64,000 bases of DNA from Kordia algicida (lineage in GTDB: Bacteria > Bacteroidota > Bacteroidia > Flavobacteriales > Flavobacteriaceae), in assembly GCF_051013375.1 (NCBI RefSeq), contig NZ_CP142125.1; one strand, 5' to 3'. The notes beneath the pieces are model-generated. The model saw only the letters and a list, made by a program, of their open reading frames with translations. It did not search any database and was not told the DNA's origin. Of this stretch, positions 1 to 8,648 are shown in pieces; the stretch's first letter is position 1; every line of letters starts with the position of its first letter. The position numbers and the translations under genes were made by a program.

Positions 1-58
1 GTAAGTTATATTTTAAAAATAAGAATTTATTTACTTTTTAAAAATTTATAATAATTAG

Positions 59-142
59 TTAAATCAAACCAACGAAGCCAACTATGCTTTCGGCTATTTT
101 AGAGTGACAGAATTTGATGAAATAGATTTTACATTTCAATAA
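59..142 (+). pseudogene. C-terminal relic of an unidentified gene
   Basis: Reading from 59 to the TAA at 140-142 gives a coding-looking tail (NEANYAFGYFRVTEFDEID, then FTFQ and stop). The frame is closed by a TAG at 56-58 and nothing coding-like lies before it, so only about 27 codons survive. The aromatic ending resembles the last beta-strand of an outer-membrane or lipoprotein domain, but I do not recognise the family. It could also be a 3' end joined to noncoding DNA by a deletion. A terminator-like hairpin follows at 169-205, as expected for a former gene end. Confidence 0.3.
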
Positions 143-168
143 AGTATAGAAATCAAACATTTATTCAG

Positions 169-205
169 AAAAAAGCGCAATTTCATCAGAAACTGCACTT
201 TTTTT
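169..205 (+). terminator. Hairpin with T-run after the gene relic
   Basis: An A-rich stem starting AAAAAAGCGCAATTT pairs with AAACTGCACTTTTTT with two mismatches and a short loop, and ends in a run of T. It looks like an intrinsic terminator ending transcription from the left before the sigma-factor promoter. Confidence 0.5.
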
Positions 206-220
206 ATGGGAAAACAAGTC

Positions 221-307
221 TTTCACAAAAAATGTAAACTGTATATTATCAGCCGTAAAAAACTTTTTCACAAAAAATGCAACCTTTCAAAAATTTGGTT
301 GTCTATA
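221..307 (+). promoter_or_regulatory. Probable ECF-sigma promoter with upstream direct repeat
   Basis: Two near-identical 18-mers (TTTCACAAAAAATG followed by TAAA or CAAC) lie at 221-238 and 266-283. The second runs into GCAACC, and GTCTATA follows at 301-307. The AAC at 281-283 and GTC at 301-303 are 17 bases apart, which fits the AAC -35 / GTC -10 pattern of ECF sigma promoters. That this is an autoregulated promoter for the sigma gene at 344 is an inference. Confidence 0.45.
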
Positions 308-343
308 CTAAAAACAACAATCGTCACCATATTTTAATCCATA

Positions 344-877
344 GTGAGCAACGCTATCTTATTTACACATAAAGAGCTTATAGAAAAGAGCAAGCTAGGA
401 AACCGTAAAATGCAATACCAACTGTATTCATTATACGTTGATGCTATGTTTAATGTGAGTATTCGGATGGTAAAAATAAAAGAAGATGCGGAAGATATAG
501 TACAAGACAGTTTTGTTGATGCGTTCAAAAACCTTGAATCCTTCAAATACGAAAGCACCTTTGGTTCTTGGCTAAAACGAATTGTCATCAACAAAAGCAT
601 CAACTATTTAAAAGTAAAACGAATTCCGCTAGTTGCTATAGAAGATCAAGAATATTGGATTTCGGAAACAGAAGAACTCAAACCAACACAGTTAGATATA
701 AGTAAAATAAAAAATGCCATTCAGCAATTGCCAAACGGCTATCAAACCATTATCAATCTTTATCTCATAGAAGGTTACGATCATACAGAAATAGGAGACA
801 TTTTAGAAATCAGTGTATCAACTTCAAAATCGCAATATCACAGAGCAAAAAAGAAGTTAATCCAATTAATCAATTGA
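344..877 (+). CDS. ECF-type RNA polymerase sigma factor
   Basis: This 177-residue protein has the two conserved parts of ECF sigma factors. Region 2 includes DAEDIVQDSF at residues 48-57, the core-binding and -10-melting helix. Region 4, from about residue 125, is a helix-turn-helix (LPNGYQTIINLYLIEGYDHTEI) that would contact the -35 element. The start is a GTG at 344; no in-frame ATG gives a full region 2. The next gene begins 2 bases after the stop and encodes a single-span membrane protein, the usual place for an anti-sigma factor. Genes at 1406 and 2506 appear co-transcribed and are exported, so the regulon is probably envelope-related. The AAC/GTC motif upstream suggests autoregulation. 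The family call is firm; the signal is unknown. Confidence 0.92.
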   Translation: MSNAILFTHKELIEKSKLGNRKMQYQLYSLYVDAMFNVSIRMVKIKEDAEDIVQDSFVDAFKNLESFKYESTFGSWLKRIVINKSINYLKVKRIPLVAIEDQEYWISETEELKPTQLDISKIKNAIQQLPNGYQTIINLYLIEGYDHTEIGDILEISVSTSKSQYHRAKKKLIQLIN

Positions 878-879
878 TT

Positions 880-1425
880 ATGAAAGACGAATTAAAAAAC
901 TACATACAATCCCACAAAAACCAATTCGACGATCATTCCATAAATGAAGTTGACAAGCTAGCTTTATGGGAAAAAATCAGTGAACAATTGCCTGAAACAC
1001 CTAAAAAAGGAATTCCATTATGGAAAAAAGCTTCTTTTAGAGTTGCCGCAGCTATTGTGTTGCTTTTTGGTTGCCTGTTTCTATATTTCAACACCAATAA
1101 AACAGCAGGCGAATACGATATGGTAAGTGACGAATTTCGTCAAATAGATACACATTACAAATCATTGGTGCAAAATCAAATACAACTGGTAAAAACGAGT
1201 GCCAACCTTTCCAAACAAGAACAAGAAGCCTTTTTAAGCCATATTGATACGCTAGACAAAGAATACATAAAACTAAAAAAAGAACTCAAACAAGGTGTTA
1301 ATAATCAACTCATTATAGAAGCTATTATCAATAATTACAGAAAAAAAATTCAACTTATGGAAGATCTTTTACGCAGATCGTATCCAGTTCAAAATACCGC
1401 AGACGATGGCGAGCTCATTTTATAA
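880..1425 (+). CDS. Single-span membrane protein, candidate anti-sigma factor
   Basis: 181 residues from the ATG at 880; a TTG at 874 is in frame but overlaps the sigma gene stop. The first 50 residues are charged and would be cytoplasmic. One membrane span lies at about 52-70 (SFRVAAAIVLLFGCLFLYF), followed by a long helical, probably coiled-coil, periplasmic part at about 105-170. Position straight after an ECF sigma gene and this topology suggest that it sequesters the sigma factor at the inner membrane, but I see no zinc-binding HxxxCxxC motif and no named domain. Its last 20 bases overlap the start of the next gene, so the two are probably translationally coupled. Confidence 0.6.
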   Translation: MKDELKNYIQSHKNQFDDHSINEVDKLALWEKISEQLPETPKKGIPLWKKASFRVAAAIVLLFGCLFLYFNTNKTAGEYDMVSDEFRQIDTHYKSLVQNQIQLVKTSANLSKQEQEAFLSHIDTLDKEYIKLKKELKQGVNNQLIIEAIINNYRKKIQLMEDLLRRSYPVQNTADDGELIL

Positions 1426-2479
1426 AACCGTACTTATTGGTGTAGTGTGTTTGCTTTCGTTTCAAAGTACGCTCGCACAACACAAACGCACCAAAGAAAT
1501 CAAAGAAACGCATGCATTCAGTAATGAAAGCAAACTGTATTTAGAAAATAAGTACGGCGATATCTTTGTAAGCGGTTGGGAGAAAAACAGTATTGAAATT
1601 ATCGTCAATATTGAAGCCGAGAGCAAAAATGCAGAAAAATCTGAAAAACTCCTGAACCGCGTAAAAACATCTATCATTCTTACCGATACAGAACTCAAAC
1701 TGACATCAACAATTGCTAAAAAAGAAGGTGGATTTCTCGGACGATTAGATCCGTTTAAAAATGAAAAAACAAAAATAAACTACACCATATATATGCCCAA
1801 AAAGGCAATGATGGAAGTCTACAATACCTATGGTAATATTATTATTTCTGATTGGAATGGAGCGTTGAAAGCAAATATAGAACATGGAAAAATGCAACTT
1901 TCAAGCGCTATTCAAAATGCAGATATTACGATAAAATTTGGCAAACTCAACGCGATCAATTTAGAAGCATCAACAGTAAAAGCAAATGATGCAACGCTGA
2001 CAATTCATAACGGAAACGATTTAAAAATAACGTCTGACGGTTCAGAAATGACGCTGAACAACATGAAAAATTTGGAATTAAATTCGAACAAAGACAATAC
2101 AGACATCTTAAAAGTGGATGGAATTTCAGGAAGCATTAAACACTCAAAAACATTTTTGAAAAATCTCGGAGGAAAAACCATACTCGATTTATATTATGGC
2201 GAATTGCGTGTGCTAAAACACATTACGACATCGCCAGAAATCAACATCAATCAAAAAGAATCGGAAGTATACATCAACATTTCAGACATCAATTTCACTT
2301 TCAAAGCAAAACTCGAACAAGGTGTATTGCGCATTCCAAAAACTATGAATAACATAGAAAGCGAAATCATAGACCGAAAAGACAAAATAAGACGCATAAG
2401 CGCATCATATGGCGCAAAAAACAACGGAACCATTACCTGTACAGGTTACAAAGGCGTAATCTTATTAAAAGAATTATAA
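1406..2479 (+). CDS. Exported beta-rich protein (putative adhesin / DUF4097-like)
   Basis: 357 residues with a clear signal peptide ending near residue 24 (STLAQ). The rest is a series of short alternating strands rich in T, N, I and K, such as EVYNTYGNIIISDWNG, like the head domains of DUF4097/auto-transporter adhesin-like proteins that form beta-helices. No enzyme motif is visible. The ATG at 1406 overlaps the preceding gene by 20 bases and a barrel gene follows 26 bases on. In flavobacteria this kind of gene is often found behind an ECF sigma gene; a role in envelope sensing or repair is inferred. The family assignment is from overall pattern only. Confidence 0.55.
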   Translation: MASSFYKTVLIGVVCLLSFQSTLAQHKRTKEIKETHAFSNESKLYLENKYGDIFVSGWEKNSIEIIVNIEAESKNAEKSEKLLNRVKTSIILTDTELKLTSTIAKKEGGFLGRLDPFKNEKTKINYTIYMPKKAMMEVYNTYGNIIISDWNGALKANIEHGKMQLSSAIQNADITIKFGKLNAINLEASTVKANDATLTIHNGNDLKITSDGSEMTLNNMKNLELNSNKDNTDILKVDGISGSIKHSKTFLKNLGGKTILDLYYGELRVLKHITTSPEININQKESEVYINISDINFTFKAKLEQGVLRIPKTMNNIESEIIDRKDKIRRISASYGAKNNGTITCTGYKGVILLKEL

Positions 2480-2505
2480 AAGCAACAAACGAAAAACTCA
2501 TAAAA

Positions 2506-3177
2506 ATGAAGAAGTTAATCACTGTAGTATTCACACTATTCATTTTCAATATACTCACAGCACAAACCAACGAAACCGAAGATTATGTCGAATTTGACGA
2601 TCGGAAAAACATTGTACACGGCGTCTATTTGGGATTTACACCGCAATACGGAAGAATTTCCAACGAAGATGCAGGAGTTTTCAATCTAAAATTAGCGTAT
2701 GTAGCCAACAGAAAATTTGAAATTGGACTCTCAGGAAGCGCATTTTTCAGTTCGCAACCCAATAATACCAATGTTTACAGAGGCGATGAGGTATTTTTAG
2801 TGGGCGCTTATGGCGGATTGCACTTAGAACCAATTCTATTTGGAAACAGATTTATAAGTGTATCATTTCCACTAATGATTGGTGGCGGTGGCATTACCAT
2901 ACTTGAAAAAAAGGCAAACGGCGACTTTGATGAAACACCTTTGGAAAATGACACGTACGATTACGATTCCTTTTTCATTGTAGAACCTGGCGTAAACATA
3001 TTGTACAACATTTCACGCTTTGTACAAATAGAAACAGGTGTGCGCTATCGTATCTCAGAATCGTTTCAATTGCCGTTTTATGAAAAAGACAATATCAAAG
3101 GATTTTCTGTGGGAATGGGAATAAAAATTGGAATCTTTAATATGGGAAGAAAGAAAAAAATAAAAGATAAATTTTAG
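2506..3177 (+). CDS. Small outer-membrane beta-barrel protein
   Basis: 223 residues. A signal peptide ends at about residue 19 (FNILTAQ). The mature part has alternating amphipathic strands with glycine-rich turns (GVYLGFTPQYGRIS, FISVSFPLMIGGGGITI) and a basic tail (MGRKKKIKDKF), the pattern of 8- to 10-strand outer-membrane barrels. It is the last gene of the ECF-sigma operon, starting 26 bases after its neighbour and followed by hairpins at 3208-3235 and 3294-3320. The specific function is unknown. The barrel call rests on strand pattern and signal peptide. Confidence 0.7.
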   Translation: MKKLITVVFTLFIFNILTAQTNETEDYVEFDDRKNIVHGVYLGFTPQYGRISNEDAGVFNLKLAYVANRKFEIGLSGSAFFSSQPNNTNVYRGDEVFLVGAYGGLHLEPILFGNRFISVSFPLMIGGGGITILEKKANGDFDETPLENDTYDYDSFFIVEPGVNILYNISRFVQIETGVRYRISESFQLPFYEKDNIKGFSVGMGIKIGIFNMGRKKKIKDKF

Positions 3178-3207
3178 AGCAATACGTTCAAAATAGGCAC
3201 AAAAAAA

Positions 3208-3235
3208 CCTCGGCAATAAAAAGATATTACCGAGG
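3208..3235. terminator. CCTCGG hairpin without a downstream T-run on the plus strand
   Basis: CCTCGGCAAT pairs with ATTACCGAGG with one mismatch. The flanking run is AAAAAAA on the left, so a T-run exists only in the minus direction, although no minus-strand gene ends here. It may protect the 3' end of the ECF-operon mRNA. Confidence 0.4.
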
Positions 3236-3293
3236 GAAGAAAAACTAGTAAATAGGTTTTGAGATGTATTTTCTTTTTCCCGAATTCTGTGAG

Positions 3294-3320
3294 ACAACTA
3301 TCGAAATAGTTGTTTTTCTT
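3294..3320 (+). terminator. Intrinsic terminator of the ECF-sigma operon
   Basis: ACAACTAT, loop CGAA, ATAGTTGT form a perfect 8-bp stem, followed directly by TTTTCTTTTTC on the plus strand. Confidence 0.75.
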
Positions 3321-3627
3321 TTTCATAGCATTCTTTTCCCATCCTAATTTTTTTGTTCAGTTAAAAAAAAGGGCAACAAAGACTTTAGCCTCGATCTCAA
3401 TAGCTTTGCTGCCGCTTTATTTTCAACTAATAAAAAACCGACTTAATTGAACTTAATTTGTTTTATGAACGTGTTAGAAATGTTAAATTTCTAAGTAATT
3501 GATATTTTTTCGTTGCTTAATTTGTTGATAAAACAGGTAACTTTGAAAATACCCTACCAATTATTTAAAAAAAATTTAAAAATAAATTTACGTAGTTTTG
3601 AAAATCCAAAAAATGAATCGTTAATCA
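3321..3627 (+). promoter_or_regulatory. Spacer and promoter region ahead of fecI
   Basis: This gap holds an imperfect inverted repeat (GGCAACAAAG at 3372-3381 with CTTTGCTGCC at 3404-3413) and two Bacteroidota-type -7 elements of the form TAnnTTTG: TAACTTTG at 3538-3545 and TAGTTTTG at 3593-3600. Neither has a TTTG at the ideal 19-base distance. A CCCTAC at 3551-3556 is mirrored by GTAGGG just after the sigma gene (4147-4152). No gene is visible. Confidence 0.4.
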
Positions 3628-4140
3628 ATGGCTACAGAAGAAAAATCTGTTTGTGAATCAAAACACTACGAAACCATCTTTAATACACATGCCGAAACAC
3701 TTCGGAATTTTGTGTATTACAAATGTGGTAGTGAGCAACAAGCAGAAGATATTGTACAAGAAGCATTCATCAAACTTTGGAAAAACTGTGCAAAGGTAAT
3801 TTACACAAAAGCCAAATCGTATTTATTTACCGTTGCCAACAATATGTTTCTAAATGAAGTAGCGCATCAAAAAGTTGTGCTCAAATACAAACAGCAAAAG
3901 GGAAGTAGTGTTTCAAACGAAACTCCAGAATTTGTGTTGCAACAAAAAGAATTCCAAGAAAAGCTACAACGCACCATTGCAAAACTACCAGAAGGACAAC
4001 GTGAAGTGTTCTTACTCAACAGAATAGACAAAAAAACATATGTTGAAATTGCAGAAATCATTGGACTTTCTGTAAAAGCTGTCGAGAAGCGAATGCACAA
4101 AGCATTGGTAACTTTGCGAAAAGAAATAGGAAATATTTAA
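3628..4140 (+). CDS. FecI-type ECF sigma factor
   Basis: 170 residues. Region 2 contains EDIVQEAFIKLWKN near residues 45-58 and region 4 has the LPEGQREVFLLNRIDKKTYV helix-turn-helix with the typical AVEKRMHKAL end. The ATG at 3628 is the only sensible start; the ATG at 3613 hits a stop after two codons. FecR (4194) and a TonB receptor with an STN signalling domain (5169) follow on the same strand. By homology with the Fec system, ligand binding at the outer membrane is passed through FecR to free this sigma factor, which then transcribes the receptor gene. Confidence 0.93.
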   Translation: MATEEKSVCESKHYETIFNTHAETLRNFVYYKCGSEQQAEDIVQEAFIKLWKNCAKVIYTKAKSYLFTVANNMFLNEVAHQKVVLKYKQQKGSSVSNETPEFVLQQKEFQEKLQRTIAKLPEGQREVFLLNRIDKKTYVEIAEIIGLSVKAVEKRMHKALVTLRKEIGNI

Positions 4141-4193
4141 AAAAAAGTAGGGTATTTCAGTTGGAAACTGTTTAATAACCGAATCAAATAAAA

Positions 4194-5111
4194 ATGATGA
4201 AAGAAAAAAATGATGATACGTTTTTAGCAAGATGGCTTGCTGATACACTCACAGAAGAAGAAAAACTTCGGTTTGAAAATTCTGAGGAATATCAGGACTA
4301 TCTGCATATCATTGAAAGTGTTGACCTGATGGAAGCACCTTCTTTTGATAAAAAATCCGTATTGAAATCGATTCAACAGAAACAACAAATTGCTGAACCT
4401 AAAGTAAGAAAAATACGCACTTCATGGTTGTACAGTGCAGCCGCAGTAATACTCTTATTTGTAGGTTTTTCATACTTCTATGTAAACGCCGATACCAATT
4501 TTGAAACCACTTTTGGCGACCAAATGACAGTAACTTTGCCAGATGGTTCTGAAGCAATCTTAAACGCAAAAACGACACTTTCTTACAATAAAAACTCTTG
4601 GGACAGTAATAGAAATATTGTTTTAGATGGAGAAGCTTATTTTAAAGTTGAAAAAGGAGAAAAATTTACAGTAACCACAACTTCAGGAACTGTTGAAGTA
4701 CTTGGAACACAATTTAATGTACTTACAGATGATGCTATTTTTGAAGTAAAATGTCATGAAGGAAAAGTAAAAGTAACTTCCAAAAATCAAGAAACTGCAA
4801 TTTTAACACAAGGAAACGCATTTTCTTTTATAAATGGCGAAACTACCTCTTGGAACTTCAACACCAATGATGCATCGTGGAGAGATGGCGAAAGTAACTT
4901 TAGGGAAATGCCTATAAAACATGTTATTACAGCTTTACAAGATCAATACGGAGTACAATTTAATGTTGATTCAATAGACACAAAGCAACGTTTTACAGGA
5001 ACATTTTCACACAAAAACCTAAAACTTGCACTTCGAACAGTTTTTGTTCCTATGGAAATTTCATATACTTTTAAGGACGAAAAAACAGTTATTCTTAAAA
5101 AAGCGAAATAA
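4194..5111 (+). CDS. FecR-family anti-sigma / signal transducer
   Basis: 305 residues with the standard order. An N-terminal cytoplasmic sigma-binding part (about 1-75, with FLARWLADTLTEEEKLRF) is followed by one membrane span at about 78-98, then the periplasmic FecR domain (about 100-200, with VTLPDGSEAILNAKTTLSY and DGEAYFKVEKGEKF) and a C-terminal DUF4974-like domain (about 240-305, with MPIKHVITALQDQYGVQF and RFTGTFSHKNL). The C-terminal domain is expected to receive the STN domain of the receptor encoded 57 bases downstream. Two ATGs stand side by side at 4194 and 4197. Confidence 0.93.
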   Translation: MMKEKNDDTFLARWLADTLTEEEKLRFENSEEYQDYLHIIESVDLMEAPSFDKKSVLKSIQQKQQIAEPKVRKIRTSWLYSAAAVILLFVGFSYFYVNADTNFETTFGDQMTVTLPDGSEAILNAKTTLSYNKNSWDSNRNIVLDGEAYFKVEKGEKFTVTTTSGTVEVLGTQFNVLTDDAIFEVKCHEGKVKVTSKNQETAILTQGNAFSFINGETTSWNFNTNDASWRDGESNFREMPIKHVITALQDQYGVQFNVDSIDTKQRFTGTFSHKNLKLALRTVFVPMEISYTFKDEKTVILKKAK

Positions 5112-5168
5112 TCAACCCTTTTTTACGACAAAAAAGGAATCGCACAATGGAATTTTACCGTTACGTCT

Positions 5169-7769
5169 ATGAAAAGTGTCATAAGTGTTGTCTTACTGTT
5201 CATCACACATGCATTGTTAGCCCAAAACAATGTGTCGCTTTCGTTTGAAAAAGAACCACTTCAAGACGCCTTAACAACGATAGAAAAAGCCTTTGATGTA
5301 AAATTTTCCTATAAAGCAGAACTCGCAGAAGGAAAAATAATTACGCTTACGCTGAAAGATGCTTCACTCAATACCGTTTTTCAACGTTTACAAGAAATAG
5401 TTCCTATCGTATTCGAAAAAGTAAACGAACGTTACTACGTCATCAGAAACCAATCGCAAGCAGGAAAAATTCGTATATGTGGCGTTTTGGTCGATTCCAA
5501 AAGTCAATTGCCTATCGTAGAAGCTTCTGTTGTAAACATATCGCAATACAAAGGAACTGTCACCAACAATAATGGACGATTCGAATTATTTTTAGCATTT
5601 CCTTCCGATACTATTGAAGTTCGTTTCTTAGGCTACAAAACCAAACGACTAATTGCTAAAGAATTGCAAAAAAATCCTTGCGAAAAAGTTTCTATGGAAG
5701 CCGATCAGTACGACTTAGGAACGGTTTTAATAAGCAACTATCTTACCTCAGGAATCAACAAAAAAACAGATGGTGCATTGTCATTATCGCCTTCAAAACT
5801 CGGAATTCTTCCCGGACTTACAGAACCAGATGTATTACAAAGCATTCAACTCTTACCAGGAATTCAAAGTCCTAACGAAACTGCTTCAGGATTATTCATT
5901 CGTGGTGGGACGCCCGATCAAAACCTAATTTTATGGGATGGCATAAAAATGTATCACTCTGGACATTTTTTCGGATTAATTTCTGCCTTCAATCCGTACG
6001 TAATAGAAGAAGTTTCTGTATACAAAAGCGGAACCGAAACGCGTTATGGAGATCGTATTTCGGGAGTTATTGACATTCAAACAGACACCAAAGTGCCTGA
6101 AAAACTATCTGGCGGATTTGGGTTTAATATGACACATGCTGACGCATATTTAAAAATACCAATTGCTAAAAACTTTGGTGTTACAGTTTCTGCGCGACGC
6201 GCTTTTACAGATGTCTGGGAAACGTTTACCTACAACAACTTTTCAGAACGTGTATTTCAAAACACAAAAATTACCAAAAGCTCCGAAATCATTGAAAATG
6301 TATTCTCTGAAACTGAAAACAGGTTCTTTTTTACAGATTACACCATAAAATTTATTGGAAAACTCTCCGATAAAGATGAGGTAATGTTAAGTACTTTGCG
6401 AACAAAAAATGAACTTGATTTTACCTCAGAAATAGAACTATTTGAAGAAACATCACGCGATCAACTAAGCATTCGCAATGCAGGGTTTAGCGGATTTTGG
6501 AAACGCCAGTGGAGTCCTAATTTCTCGCATACGTTAGATGCATATTATTCTCGATTTGACTTTGATTACTTAGGAACTTTTAGAGGAGACATTGTAGAAA
6601 TTACGGAGCAAGATCAAAAACGAAACAAAATAAAAGACATTGGACTTGCCTACAACACAACTTGGAAAATAGACGAAAAACGAAGCTTACAATCAGGATA
6701 TCAATTTTCATCCAATGATGTCTCGTTTGGTTTTTCTGGTTTTAGAGGCACGGAAGATGGTGTCACTACATACGATGCAGGAGAGGAAAACATCAACAAT
6801 TCACACGCAGCATTTACATCATTCAAATACAACAACAAAAATGAATTGATTATCAATGCAGGTTTACGAATGAACTATTTTAGTACTACAAAACGTGCGT
6901 TTTTTGAACCGAGATTGTACATCGAGAAAAAACTCAACAAACGTTTTAGTATTAACTTTTCAGGAGAACTCAAACACCAAGCGGTTAGTCAAATTTTAGA
7001 ATTCAATACAGCAAACTTTGGCTTGGAAAATCAAGTGTGGGCAATTGCCAATGGTGATGAATTTCCAATACTAAAAAGCAGGCAAATTTCAGCAGGAGTT
7101 TTATTCAATAAAAAAGGCTGGCGTATAGACTTAGATGCGTATTACAAAAACATTTCGGGACTTACATCTTTCAACAGAAGTTTTGGAAACACCAGTGTTT
7201 TAGAAACCTTTACAGAAGGAAAAAGTAACATATACGGAGTAGATGTGCTCATTGAAAAAAAGATCAACGATTACCAAACGTGGATGAGCTATTCATACAC
7301 AGATAACAAATTTGAATTCTCGCTCATTAACAACGGACTTACATTTCCTGGGAACTACGACATTCGTCATTACTTCCGTTGGGCGCATTCGTACACCATA
7401 AACAACTTTAAATTCTCTTTAGGTTGGAATTACCGCACAGGAACGCCATACACGCCTGTAACATCGCAAACGCAAGCCAATGGAGACTTATTCGTATTTA
7501 TTGGAGATACGAATAGTACGCGTATTCCTGACTATCATCGTTTGGATTTCTCAGGAACGTACACGTTTAACTTTGACAAAAAGAACAATTGGAAAGGGAA
7601 AATAGGATTTTCACTGCTCAATATCTACGATCGTAAAAACTTGCTAGAACGATATTACGAAATTCGTCCGTTCCTAAATCAAGATGATAATGTGCAATTT
7701 CGTCTAGAAACCGTTGATAAATTTTCGTTAGGCTTAACGCCGAATTTAGTATTTAGAGTAGATTTTTAG
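5169..7769 (+). CDS. Signal-transducing TonB-dependent receptor (STN domain)
   Basis: 866 residues. The order is signal peptide (about 1-18, ending ALLAQ), STN/secretin short domain (about 20-72, SLSFEKEPLQDALTTIEKAF), carboxypeptidase-regulatory-like beta-sandwich (about 97-170), TonB plug (about 215-305, with VLQSIQLLPGIQSPNETASG and FIRGGTPDQNLILWDGIKMY) and a 22-strand-type barrel ending in an aromatic residue (VFRVDF). The STN domain marks a transducer that signals to FecR. There is no SusD-like partner, so a glycan is less certain as substrate; a siderophore, small peptide or other ligand is possible. It is the last gene of the fecI-fecR set and converges on fic at 7852 with no clear terminator between. 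Confidence 0.93.
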   Translation: MKSVISVVLLFITHALLAQNNVSLSFEKEPLQDALTTIEKAFDVKFSYKAELAEGKIITLTLKDASLNTVFQRLQEIVPIVFEKVNERYYVIRNQSQAGKIRICGVLVDSKSQLPIVEASVVNISQYKGTVTNNNGRFELFLAFPSDTIEVRFLGYKTKRLIAKELQKNPCEKVSMEADQYDLGTVLISNYLTSGINKKTDGALSLSPSKLGILPGLTEPDVLQSIQLLPGIQSPNETASGLFIRGGTPDQNLILWDGIKMYHSGHFFGLISAFNPYVIEEVSVYKSGTETRYGDRISGVIDIQTDTKVPEKLSGGFGFNMTHADAYLKIPIAKNFGVTVSARRAFTDVWETFTYNNFSERVFQNTKITKSSEIIENVFSETENRFFFTDYTIKFIGKLSDKDEVMLSTLRTKNELDFTSEIELFEETSRDQLSIRNAGFSGFWKRQWSPNFSHTLDAYYSRFDFDYLGTFRGDIVEITEQDQKRNKIKDIGLAYNTTWKIDEKRSLQSGYQFSSNDVSFGFSGFRGTEDGVTTYDAGEENINNSHAAFTSFKYNNKNELIINAGLRMNYFSTTKRAFFEPRLYIEKKLNKRFSINFSGELKHQAVSQILEFNTANFGLENQVWAIANGDEFPILKSRQISAGVLFNKKGWRIDLDAYYKNISGLTSFNRSFGNTSVLETFTEGKSNIYGVDVLIEKKINDYQTWMSYSYTDNKFEFSLINNGLTFPGNYDIRHYFRWAHSYTINNFKFSLGWNYRTGTPYTPVTSQTQANGDLFVFIGDTNSTRIPDYHRLDFSGTYTFNFDKKNNWKGKIGFSLLNIYDRKNLLERYYEIRPFLNQDDNVQFRLETVDKFSLGLTPNLVFRVDF

Positions 7770-7851
7770 GAAAAACTCAATATTGAAAGATGAACTAATT
7801 CGTTGCAGAACGGAATCTTTATTTGTGATATTTAAAATATTCAAAACGTAT

Positions 7852-8646
7852 TTAATTTGCGATACGTTCTTCCAAATAATCAGACATACCATTCGCTAGG
7901 AATTCCACCAACGGAATATTAGAATTTTCATTTTCACAAGCAACAATCTTACTAATATATTCAAACGTATCTTTATCAGAAGTTATCTTCTTAAAAATTG
8001 GAGGACAATTATTCTTCATCAAAACAGTTCCGATAATTATTCTACAAACTCTTCCATTTCCATCAGCAAACGGATGAATTTCATTCAAAAACTGATTATG
8101 AAAATAGCTTACAACAGTAATTAAATGATGTTCATTAGTTGTATTATCTATATTTTGGAATTTTGCATTAAAAATATCAATATAGGAAGACATAATAACA
8201 TCCAAATTATAGTGAGGTGCGTACTCTTTATTGGCAAAAAAAGGTTCTCTATATCCTATCGTTGGAATATTTCTGTATTCACCAACCAAATGAGGATTAA
8301 AATCAATTTCCCAAGCCAACTCGCTTCCCATCAAGTTTCTATGAATTTCTTTAATAGTTGTTTCTGTAAGTTCAAAAGTTTCAAATCTATTTATCATAGA
8401 TTCCAAAATATCTTTGTGATTAGAAACATCAAGCAAACTTTTCATTTTACTTTTTCTAACTAATTCTCCATTCAAAAACTTAATGGTATCTCCGTATTGC
8501 AATTTTTCATCTTCTATTTTTGAAGAATAAAAAGAATAATCGTTAATCAAACTAGACTTAAACGAACTCGTCCAATCAGAAACAGGAAACTTTTCTCTGA
8601 AACTTTCTAAAGCTGTATTAAAGCGTTGTAAGTAAGCAGAAAGCAT
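7852..8646 (-). CDS. Fic-domain protein (probable AMP transferase)
   Basis: 264 residues with the full Fic motif HPFADGNGRVCR at 191-202. The histidine is the catalytic base and GNGR binds the nucleotide phosphates in the family. An N-terminal SSKIED at 41-46 sits where class II Fic proteins carry their inhibitory (S/T)xxxE(G/N) helix; here D replaces the usual G or N. So it is probably self-inhibited and transfers AMP (or another nucleotide) to a target protein. The ATG at 8646 lies 2 bases after the stop of a 71-codon gene, so the two are one transcription unit. A regulatory enzyme or toxin-like module are both possible; the target cannot be read from the sequence. Confidence 0.9.
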   Translation of the reverse strand: MLSAYLQRFNTALESFREKFPVSDWTSSFKSSLINDYSFYSSKIEDEKLQYGDTIKFLNGELVRKSKMKSLLDVSNHKDILESMINRFETFELTETTIKEIHRNLMGSELAWEIDFNPHLVGEYRNIPTIGYREPFFANKEYAPHYNLDVIMSSYIDIFNAKFQNIDNTTNEHHLITVVSYFHNQFLNEIHPFADGNGRVCRIIIGTVLMKNNCPPIFKKITSDKDTFEYISKIVACENENSNIPLVEFLANGMSDYLEERIAN

Positions 8647-8648
8647 CT

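Noticed and set aside
3055..3297. 80-codon minus-strand open frame over the end of the barrel gene
   Set aside because: It overlaps a gene with signal peptide and crosses two hairpins; composition is not coding-like.
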